NCBI GenBank assembly: GCA_003550945.1
Contig: PULL01000065.1
Location: 1 to 5,297 of the forward strand
Length of the DNA: 5,297 bases
Source: Thioalkalivibrio sp.
Lineage (GTDB): Bacteria; Pseudomonadota; Gammaproteobacteria; Ectothiorhodospirales; Ectothiorhodospiraceae
Direction of reading: 5' to 3'
Of this stretch, positions 1 to 4,564 are shown in pieces. Each line of letters begins with the position of its first letter. Positions within the stretch are counted from its first letter, which is position 1. Under the pieces are notes generated by a model. That model was given only the letters and a program-made list of their open reading frames with translations, did no database searches and was not told the DNA's origin. Made by a program: the position numbers and the translations under genes.

Positions 1-228
1 ATCCGGCGTGCGATCGATCAGGTGGCCGATCACCGCCATCTTCGCCGAGAGGTCGTGGGCATCGAGGTCATCGAAATGCAGGTCGACGGCCCGCTCCATC
101 AGGATGCCCAGCCCCAGGAGCAGGATGATCGCGAGCAGTGCGAACAGCAGTGCCATCCTTGCGGTCAGCGACAGCGAGGAACGGTCTTGCCCCGGTCGGA
201 TTCCGCCGGCCGACGGCCTACGCGTCAT
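1..228 (-). CDS. Heavy-metal-type sensor histidine kinase, N-terminal part (runs off left edge)
   Basis: Reading leftward from the ATG at 228, the frame stays open for 76 codons to the window edge, so only the N-terminus is present. It has a short basic, cytoplasmic-looking head (residues 1-24), one strongly hydrophobic membrane helix (about 25-44, rich in Leu, Ile and Ala), and then the start of a sensor segment (ERAVDLHFDDLDAHDL). The pattern of a helix followed by a 'hF-DLD-H-L' stretch is typical of CusS/CopS/IrlS-type inner-membrane kinases, which sense periplasmic metal ions and phosphorylate an OmpR-family partner. The start overlaps the stop of the upstream regulator gene in an ATGA (225-228), a classic coupled regulator-kinase arrangement that supports this ATG. 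HAMP, HisKA and ATPase domains would lie outside the window, so the kinase call rests on the N-terminus and the neighbour. The ligand cannot be told. Confidence 0.8.
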   Translation of the reverse strand, partial: MTRRPSAGGIRPGQDRSSLSLTARMALLFALLAIILLLGLGILMERAVDLHFDDLDAHDLSAKMAVIGHLIDRTPD

Positions 229-905
229 GGGTGGCCCGGCGCCTCGAGCACGTAACCCATTCCGCGGACGGTGCGGATCAGCTTCGGCTCGAACGGCTCG
301 TCGACCTTCGCGCGCAGCCTGCGTACCGCGACTTCGATCACGTTGGTGTCGCTGTCGAAGTTCATGTCCCAGACCTGCGAGGCGATCAGGGAGCGGGGCA
401 GGACTTCGCCCTGCCGGCGCAACAGCAGTTCCAGCAGTGCGAACTCCTTCGCGGTCAGTTCGATCCGGGTGCCGGAGCGCTTCACGCGCCGGCGCAGCAG
501 ATCGACCTCGAGATCCGCCGCGGTCAGGACTTCCGCCTCCTTGCTCCGGCCGCGACGCAGCAGGGTCCGCACACGGGCCAGCAGTTCAGCGAAGGCGAAA
601 GGCTTGACGAGGTAGTCATCCGCCCCGAGCTCCAGCCCGCGGACCCGATCCTCGACCTGATCACGGGCGGTCAGGAACAGCACAGGCATTGCACGTCCGG
701 AGGCCCTCAGCGCCTGCAGCACCGCCCAGCCGTCCATGCGTGGCAGCATCACGTCCAATACCAGCAGGTCGTAATCCGATGTCGTCGCAAGGTGCAGGCC
801 ATCCAACCCGTCGCGCGCGAGGTCGACCACGAAACCGGCCTCGCTAAGGCCCTGGCGCAGGTATTCGCCCGTCTTGGGTTCGTCCTCGACGATCAGGATT
901 TTCAT
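225..905 (-). CDS. OmpR/PhoB-family response regulator, CusR/CopR/IrlR-like
   Basis: A 226-residue protein, the usual length for a CusR-type regulator. The receiver domain (about 1-115) has the acidic pocket E7-D8, phospho-acceptor D51 (in LLVLDVMLPRMDGW), the switch T79 (FLTARD) and conserved K101 (YLVKPF). The C-terminal winged-helix DNA-binding domain (about 125-222) shows the family signatures LTAKEFALLELLL, VWDMNFDSDTNVIEVAVRRLR and IRTVRGMGYVLE. The wording of these segments, including 'SDTNVIEVAVRRLR', is closest to heavy-metal regulators (CusR, CopR, IrlR). It is cytoplasmic and is expected to activate target promoters once phosphorylated by the kinase encoded immediately after it. 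The start at 905 (MKILIVEDE) is where family members begin. The frame stays open to an ATG at 1019, but those 38 extra residues resemble no receiver domain. No strong Shine-Dalgarno is seen before 905. The metal and the regulon are unknown. Confidence 0.93.
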   Translation of the reverse strand: MKILIVEDEPKTGEYLRQGLSEAGFVVDLARDGLDGLHLATTSDYDLLVLDVMLPRMDGWAVLQALRASGRAMPVLFLTARDQVEDRVRGLELGADDYLVKPFAFAELLARVRTLLRRGRSKEAEVLTAADLEVDLLRRRVKRSGTRIELTAKEFALLELLLRRQGEVLPRSLIASQVWDMNFDSDTNVIEVAVRRLRAKVDEPFEPKLIRTVRGMGYVLEAPGHP

Positions 906-929
906 CGGGCCATGACCATGTTCGGGTTC

Positions 930-940
930 CAGAAATTCTG
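930..940. promoter_or_regulatory. 11-bp palindrome upstream of the response regulator
   Basis: A perfect inverted repeat, CAGAA-A-TTCTG, is centred about 30 nt upstream of the regulator's ATG at 905. OmpR-type metal regulators often control their own promoter through a short inverted repeat, so this could be an operator. No convincing -35/-10 pair was found around it, and it does not match a box I can recall with certainty. A chance match is quite possible. Confidence 0.25.
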
Positions 941-1005
941 CTACCGGTTTCGGGAAGGATCCGGTCCCGGGGCTGGGTTCCTTCGACACACGGTATGCGA
1001 TCCAG

Positions 1006-1053
1006 GGGGCGTGCCCCATCCCCAGCCCTCCCCACGCATGTGCAAGGGAGACC
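1006..1053. repeat. Candidate dispersed intergenic repeat with two hairpins
   Basis: Between the ATPase gene and the regulator gene lies a C-rich tract on the plus strand containing two potential stem-loops. GGGG (1006-1009) pairs with CCCC (1014-1017). CTCCC-CAC (1028-1035) pairs with GTG (1040-1042) and GGGAG (1046-1050) around a GCAT loop with a CAA bulge. The layout, CCCCATCCCCAGCCCT followed by CTCCC...GGGAG, closely resembles the small 'CCC(T)CACCCCAGCCC-TCTCCC-loop-GGGAGAG' repeats scattered between genes in many high-GC proteobacterial genomes. No U-tract follows the stem in the direction of the ATPase operon (minus strand), so it is not a standard terminator, though it might still act on mRNA 3' ends. 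Calling it dispersed is inference, because only one copy is in view. Confidence 0.45.
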
Positions 1054-1058
1054 TTTCT

Positions 1059-1937
1059 TCATCCGCGTGGTTGCCGCAATCCCTGCCGTCCGGCGAAGTC
1101 CCGCGCGAACTGCCAGGCGACCCGACCTGATCGCGAACCGCGGGCGCGCGCGAAGCGCAGGGCCTCCAGGCGCAACGCTTCCTCGTCTTCCGTCTGCGCT
1201 TCCAGCCTGCGCAGCCAGTGCCGGACAATTTCCAGGTACTGCTCCTGCGTGAACGGGTAGAAGGAGAGCCACAGGCCGAAGCGCTCCGACAGCGAGATCT
1301 TCTCCTCGACCGCCTCGCCGTGGTGCAGTTCGCCGTCGACGATTCGGGCCGCCTGGTTTTCGCTCTGGAATTCAGGCAGCAGATGACGCCGGTTGGAGGT
1401 TGCGTAGATCAGCAGATTGTCGGGCGGCGTCGACAGCGATCCGTCGAGGATCGCCTTCAGCGTCTTGTAGCTGGGGTCGTCTGCTTCGAAGGAGAGGTCG
1501 TCGCAGAAGATCAGGTAACGCTCGGGACGGTCTTCGACCTGCTCGACGATCTCGGGCAGCGCGGCCAGGTCGTGCTTGTCGACTTCGATCAGGCGCAGGC
1601 CGCGAGCGTGAAAAGCCGCGAGCACGGCCTTGATCAGCGACGACTTTCCGGTACCGCGCGAGCCCCAGAGCAACGCATTGTTCGCAGGCAGTCCCGCGAC
1701 GAATTGTTCGGTGTTCGCGAGCAGCGCCGTCTTTTGCGCATCGACCCCGAGGAGGTCTTCCGGCGGCAACAGGTGCGGACGCCGGATCGGTTGCAGCCCG
1801 CCCGGCGGACGCCAGCGATAGGCGAGGGCGTCGAAATCGGTTTCGCGCCGTTCCGGCAGCAGAGGCTCGACCCGGTCGAGCACCCGGTGCAGGCGCTCGA
1901 TCAGGCGGGTCAGGTCGTTATCCGCAGTGACGCTCAT
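1059..1937 (-). CDS. DUF815-family AAA-type ATPase
   Basis: A 292-residue protein that reads as a complete DUF815 (PF05673) P-loop ATPase, which usually has about 280-300 residues. An N-terminal helical segment (1-60) carries the typical 'FDALAYRWR' and 'HLLPPEDLLGVDAQK' stretches. Walker A is GSRGTGKS (92-99), Walker B is YLIFCDD (141-147), a sensor-1 segment IYATSNRRH (177-185) contains N182, and the conserved SLSERFGLWLSFYPFTQEQY block spans about 215-234. An arginine in SGRVAWQF (270-277) sits where sensor 2 would be. There is no signal peptide or membrane helix, so it should be cytoplasmic. The family's biological role is not established. It is likely the third gene of the SOR operon, starting 27 bp after the flavoprotein stop on the same strand. 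The spacer has only a weak AGGCGA-like Shine-Dalgarno. The family assignment is firm; any link to sulfur metabolism is only positional. Confidence 0.92.
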   Translation of the reverse strand: MSVTADNDLTRLIERLHRVLDRVEPLLPERRETDFDALAYRWRPPGGLQPIRRPHLLPPEDLLGVDAQKTALLANTEQFVAGLPANNALLWGSRGTGKSSLIKAVLAAFHARGLRLIEVDKHDLAALPEIVEQVEDRPERYLIFCDDLSFEADDPSYKTLKAILDGSLSTPPDNLLIYATSNRRHLLPEFQSENQAARIVDGELHHGEAVEEKISLSERFGLWLSFYPFTQEQYLEIVRHWLRRLEAQTEDEEALRLEALRFARARGSRSGRVAWQFARDFAGRQGLRQPRG

Positions 1938-1964
1938 GGCTGCGATCGTGGTTCGCCTGAACCG

Positions 1965-3320
1965 TCAACTCAGGGTGCGCGCGGCGGTCTGCACCGGATC
2001 CCAGACCGGGGAGAACGGCGGGGCGTAGGCGAGGTCCAGGTACGCGACCTGCTCGGCCGTCATCCTCGCGGTGATCGCGGCGGCGATGGTGTCGATGCGC
2101 TTTGCCGCGCCAGCCCGCCCGACGATCTGGCCGCCCAGAACACGCCCCGTCCCTTCCTCGACGACCAGCTTGACCTTGATCTTGGCCGCGCCGGGAAAGT
2201 AGTGGGAGCGGGTCAGGGCCTCGATCGTCTTCGCACGGTAGGCGATGCCCATGTCCCTGGCCTCTTTTTCGGAAAGCCCCGTGCGCGCGATTTCCAGGTC
2301 CTCGAAGCGCGTGATCGCGGTGCCCAGCACACCCGGGAACTCCACGTCGCCGCCGCTGAGGTTGATGCCTGCGACCAGGCCGTGCTTGTTGGCCACGGTG
2401 CCCAAGGCAATGAACGTGGGCTCCTCTTTCACGATGTGGAAGGACTCCGCGCAGTCGCCCGCCGCCCATACGTTTGGCACCGAGGTCCGCATCTGCCGGT
2501 CGACCCGGATCGCGCCCGCGGCCCCCAGCTCGATACCGGCCGGCTTCGCGAGCTCCGACGCAGGCCGGATGCCGATGCCAAGGATCACGAGATCGGCGTC
2601 GAGACGGCGCTGGTCGGTGGTGAGCTGTCGCACCCGGCCGTCGGGCCCGGTTTCGATGGTCTTCAGCGCTTCTTCGAGGAAGAGTTCGACCCCTGCGTCG
2701 CGCATCGCTTTCGCAATGCCGTCGGCCATGTCCGGGTCCATGGTGTTCATCAACTGCGGCGCCATGTCGATCAGCGTGACCTCGAGATCGCGGTCGAGCA
2801 GTGCCTCGGCCATCTCGATGCCGATGTAGCCGCCACCGACGATCACCGCCCGCCGCGGCGCGTGGCGCTCGATGTCCTCGAACACGTCGATGCCGCTCTG
2901 CAGGGTCGAGAGGCTGAACACTCCGGGCGCGCGGATGTTCGGCAGGTCTGGAACGATCGGCGCGGCGCCGGTGGCGATCAGCAGGTCGTCCCAGGATTCC
3001 TCGAATTCCCGAATCGCGTCCAGATCGCGCACCCGGACACGCCGGTTCGTGGTATCGATAGCCACGACCTCGTGGCGGGTGCGCACGTCGATGCGCTGCT
3101 TCTCGCGGAAGACCTTCGGAGCGCGTGCGACGAGCTTTTCTGCGGAATCGATTTGTCCGGCGATGTAGTAGGGCATCCCGCAGGCAGCATAGGAGGTGTG
3201 GCGCCCGCGTTCGAACACCACAATCTCGCGTTCGGGGTGTTCCCTGCGTACCTTGGACGCGGCACTCATGCCTGCAGCATCGCCGCCGATCACCACCAGT
3301 TTCCGATCGGTCATGTTCAT
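1965..3320 (-). CDS. FAD/NAD(P)-dependent CoA-disulfide reductase-like flavoprotein (single-cysteine class)
   Basis: A 451-residue protein of the pyridine-nucleotide disulfide oxidoreductase fold. In order it has an N-terminal FAD-binding segment VVIGGDAAGMSAA (9-21), a redox cysteine C47 in SYAACGMPYYIAG, an LLIATGAAP motif (113-121), the NAD(P)H-binding GGGYIG (162-167), the second FAD motif VWAAGDCAE (284-292), and a C-terminal dimerisation domain (about 330-447) ending LAYAPPFSPVWDP. A lone cysteine in the 'S-A-CG-PYYI' context, with Y374 and Y432 in the C-terminal domain, matches CoA-disulfide reductase and NADH oxidase/polysulfide reductase relatives rather than the CxxxxC glutathione reductase type. 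No rhodanese domain follows. The start overlaps the SOR stop by one base (TGATG, 3318-3322), implying translational coupling; a second ATG at 3314 is possible. In this setting it may reduce persulfides, polysulfide or CoA-disulfide, but the substrate is inferred. The frame upstream of 3320 lies inside SOR and is not used. Confidence 0.9.
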   Translation of the reverse strand: MNMTDRKLVVIGGDAAGMSAASKVRREHPEREIVVFERGRHTSYAACGMPYYIAGQIDSAEKLVARAPKVFREKQRIDVRTRHEVVAIDTTNRRVRVRDLDAIREFEESWDDLLIATGAAPIVPDLPNIRAPGVFSLSTLQSGIDVFEDIERHAPRRAVIVGGGYIGIEMAEALLDRDLEVTLIDMAPQLMNTMDPDMADGIAKAMRDAGVELFLEEALKTIETGPDGRVRQLTTDQRRLDADLVILGIGIRPASELAKPAGIELGAAGAIRVDRQMRTSVPNVWAAGDCAESFHIVKEEPTFIALGTVANKHGLVAGINLSGGDVEFPGVLGTAITRFEDLEIARTGLSEKEARDMGIAYRAKTIEALTRSHYFPGAAKIKVKLVVEEGTGRVLGGQIVGRAGAAKRIDTIAAAITARMTAEQVAYLDLAYAPPFSPVWDPVQTAARTLS

Positions 3321-4261
3321 CACGCCTGCTGCAGCACTTCGCGGTAGGTCTGCTCGGCGAACATCGACACCGCCATCCGTACCGTCGGCATGCGCACGCA
3401 GTTGTTGAATACCTTCGGTCCGTGCACGAACAGGATGTCGGGCTTCACGTTCACGTGCGGCATGCCGCGCTGCGCAGCCGCGAGGCTCTCCCACTCGACC
3501 ATCACCAGGTACTCGGCCGGGATCGTGTAGCCCTCCCAGACCTCGGCGGTGCGCTGCAGCTTCGCACCGGGGGTGTCCTTCATGCGCTCCATGATCGACT
3601 CCACGGTCGCATGGCCCGAGCCCAGCGTCGAGATGCCGATCCGCTTCATGATCTGGTAGCCGAGCATCCCGTTGGTTTCGCGCAGCAACTCCATCGTCTG
3701 GATCTCGCCTTCCTCGAACTCGGCCTCCTTGCCGGGACGGACGATGTGGTTGGCCAGCACCGTCACCGTCTGCCCCGAATCGACGGCGAGGCGCGAGAGG
3801 TCGAGCCCAGCCGCGCGCGCCTGCTCGAACTGGGTCAGCGACACCAGCTTCGGGAGGTGGCTCTTCACGATCCGGTACACCGGCTCCTCGGGCCCGTCGA
3901 GCAGCACGTTGCCGCACTTGTCACAGGCGGTGACGACCACGTCCTCGAAGGTCTCGTGGAAGTCTTCGTGGGCATCGAGACTGTCCCAGTAGGTGAACTG
4001 GTCGATCCAGATGTGCGAGAGCTCCTGCGCCATGTCGGTGCTCGCGCCCCAGCGCATGCCCATCGGGCAGCTACCGGTCTGGCGCATCAGATCGAAGCCC
4101 CGGAATCCGGGTGTCAGGGCGGTGGCCAGACACATTTCGGAGCTGGCCTGGCGCATCATGCGCATCAGGTTCGGATTGTTCTCGACCAGCACGCGGTTGA
4201 TCGCAACGTACAGCGGGGATTCGGGTTCGGCGTCGAACAGTGCCTTGATGTCCGTGCTCAT
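3320..4261 (-). CDS. sor: Sulfur oxygenase/reductase
   Basis: A 313-residue cytoplasmic non-haem iron enzyme that, with O2 and no external cofactor, disproportionates elemental sulfur to sulfite, thiosulfate and sulfide. Known homologues assemble into hollow 24-mers. By eye it aligns along its whole length with the archaeal Acidianus enzyme. The iron ligands correspond to H98, H102 (AHEDFH) and E126 (GPEEPVY), the essential sulfur-binding cysteine to C44 (EMCLATALTPGFRGF), and the CxxC pair to C113 and C116 (TACDKCGN). Other shared blocks are YVAIN (18-22), PMGMRWG (66-72), NHIVRPGKEAEFE (171-183) and YLVMVEW (251-257). The N-terminus is about 13 residues longer than in the archaeal protein. 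The start at 4261 has a strong GGAGG four bases upstream. It is the first identifiable gene of a minus-strand operon, coupled to the flavoprotein by TGATG, and is transcribed divergently from pyrC. All catalytic residues are intact, so it should be active. Confidence 0.96.
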   Translation of the reverse strand: MSTDIKALFDAEPESPLYVAINRVLVENNPNLMRMMRQASSEMCLATALTPGFRGFDLMRQTGSCPMGMRWGASTDMAQELSHIWIDQFTYWDSLDAHEDFHETFEDVVVTACDKCGNVLLDGPEEPVYRIVKSHLPKLVSLTQFEQARAAGLDLSRLAVDSGQTVTVLANHIVRPGKEAEFEEGEIQTMELLRETNGMLGYQIMKRIGISTLGSGHATVESIMERMKDTPGAKLQRTAEVWEGYTIPAEYLVMVEWESLAAAQRGMPHVNVKPDILFVHGPKVFNNCVRMPTVRMAVSMFAEQTYREVLQQA

Positions 4262-4265
4262 TCTG

Positions 4266-4270
4266 CCTCC
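4266..4270 (-). promoter_or_regulatory. Shine-Dalgarno of sor
   Basis: A GGAGG on the minus strand (4270 to 4266) sits four bases before the SOR ATG at 4261. It is the clearest ribosome-binding site in the window and fixes the SOR start. It also lies just after the TAA (4275-4277) of the small upstream frame. Confidence 0.75.
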
Positions 4271-4274
4271 GTCG

Positions 4275-4430
4275 TTAAGGATGTCCCGGCAACCAGCGCA
4301 GATACCGGGTGTAGGTCAGTTCGAACTCGTTCGGGTCCTCTCGATCAACCCCGTCTGAGGCCGGGTATTCGGATTGGTTCCCAGGGCTGATGCGCGGTCC
4401 TGCCGAAGGCGCGCTCAGCGACCGGTTCAT
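4275..4430 (-). CDS. Possible small ORF (51 aa) directly upstream of sor
   Basis: From an ATG at 4430 (an earlier in-frame ATG lies at 4484) a frame runs to a TAA at 4277-4275, leaving 13 nt, which contain the SOR Shine-Dalgarno, before the SOR ATG. The C-terminal part (DPNEFELTYTRYLRWLPGHP) looks protein-like, with alternating aromatic and charged residues, and about three quarters of its codons end in G or C. The N-terminal half is low in complexity (Ser, Pro, Gly) and less convincing. No good Shine-Dalgarno precedes 4430. I do not recognise a family. It could be a leader peptide coupled to sor, the remnant of a longer gene, or simply an open frame in the sor 5' leader. High-GC DNA gives such frames easily, so confidence is low. 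Confidence 0.25.
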   Translation of the reverse strand: MNRSLSAPSAGPRISPGNQSEYPASDGVDREDPNEFELTYTRYLRWLPGHP

Positions 4431-4471
4431 GGTTTGCCCAGCGCGGGCCTGCAGTCGCGCGGCAAAGGAAT

Positions 4472-4500
4472 CCGAGTGGAACATTTTCCGGTAGACTCGG
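4472..4500. repeat. Inverted repeat (10 paired bases) upstream of pyrC
   Basis: CCGAGT (4472-4477) pairs with ACTCGG (4495-4500). Inside it, GGAA (4478-4481) pairs with TTCC (4486-4489) around a CATT loop, leaving GGTAG (4490-4494) as a bulge. It could form a stem-loop in the pyrC leader or be a protein-binding site. No U-tract follows, so it is not a standard terminator. Confidence 0.45.
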
Positions 4501-4508
4501 CAAGGTGG

Positions 4509-4523
4509 GCCGATCAGATCGGC
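4509..4523. repeat. 15-bp perfect palindrome upstream of pyrC
   Basis: GCCGATC-A-GATCGGC is a perfect seven-base inverted repeat with a one-base centre. It lies 41 bp before the pyrC ATG and 8 bp after the preceding inverted repeat. Its tight symmetry suits a dimeric regulator's operator better than an RNA hairpin, because the one-base centre cannot form a loop without opening stem pairs. It does not resemble the enterobacterial PurR box known upstream of pyrC. The regulator is unknown. Confidence 0.45.
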
Positions 4524-4564
4524 ACCTGGCCCTCGCCAGACAGCCCAAACGCCTTCCCAAACCT

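Larger units (their letters stand above)
4262..4564. other. Divergent intergenic region between sor and pyrC
   Basis: About 300 bp that must hold the outward promoters for sor (leftward) and pyrC (rightward). I see no good sigma-70 -35/-10 pair on either strand. The best -10-like hexamer toward pyrC is TAGACT (4492-4497), and it lacks a matching -35. The region contains two inverted repeats near pyrC, a 10-bp palindrome AGTTCGAACT (4318-4327) about 57 nt before sor, and a small open frame leading up to sor. No tRNA or known riboswitch was recognised. Confidence 0.6.

Noticed and set aside
906..1019. 38-residue N-terminal extension of the response regulator
   Set aside because: Receiver domains start at MKILIVEDE. 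The extension matches nothing and overlaps the intergenic palindrome and the edge of the repeat.
1218..3347. A 709-codon plus-strand open frame spanning the ATPase and flavoprotein genes
   Set aside because: It is the antisense shadow of two well-recognised minus-strand genes. Its translation is Arg/Asp/Gln/His-rich with no domain, as expected opposite high-GC coding DNA.
3321..3917. N-terminal extension of the flavoprotein frame upstream of 3320
   Set aside because: It lies entirely within SOR in another frame and is Arg/Ala/Gly-rich. The FAD-binding motif begins a few residues after the ATG at 3320, as expected for the family.
4285..4309. CCCGG...CCGGG stem with a 15-base loop just before the sor ribosome-binding site
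   Set aside because: A five-base GC stem with a long loop is common by chance in DNA this GC-rich. There is no sign of a riboswitch or attenuator.
4318..4327. AGTTCGAACT 10-bp palindrome upstream of sor
   Set aside because: A ten-base palindrome is expected by chance about once in every few such 300-bp regions. There is no second copy or recognised box, so it is noted only within the intergenic entry.
3125..4390. A 421-codon plus-strand open frame over sor
   Set aside because: It is antisense to the clearly conserved SOR, and its His/Arg/Val-rich translation shows no family features.
4492..4497. TAGACT as a -10 box for pyrC
   Set aside because: It matches the consensus at only four of six positions and has no acceptable -35 at 16-18 bp, so it is not called as a promoter.
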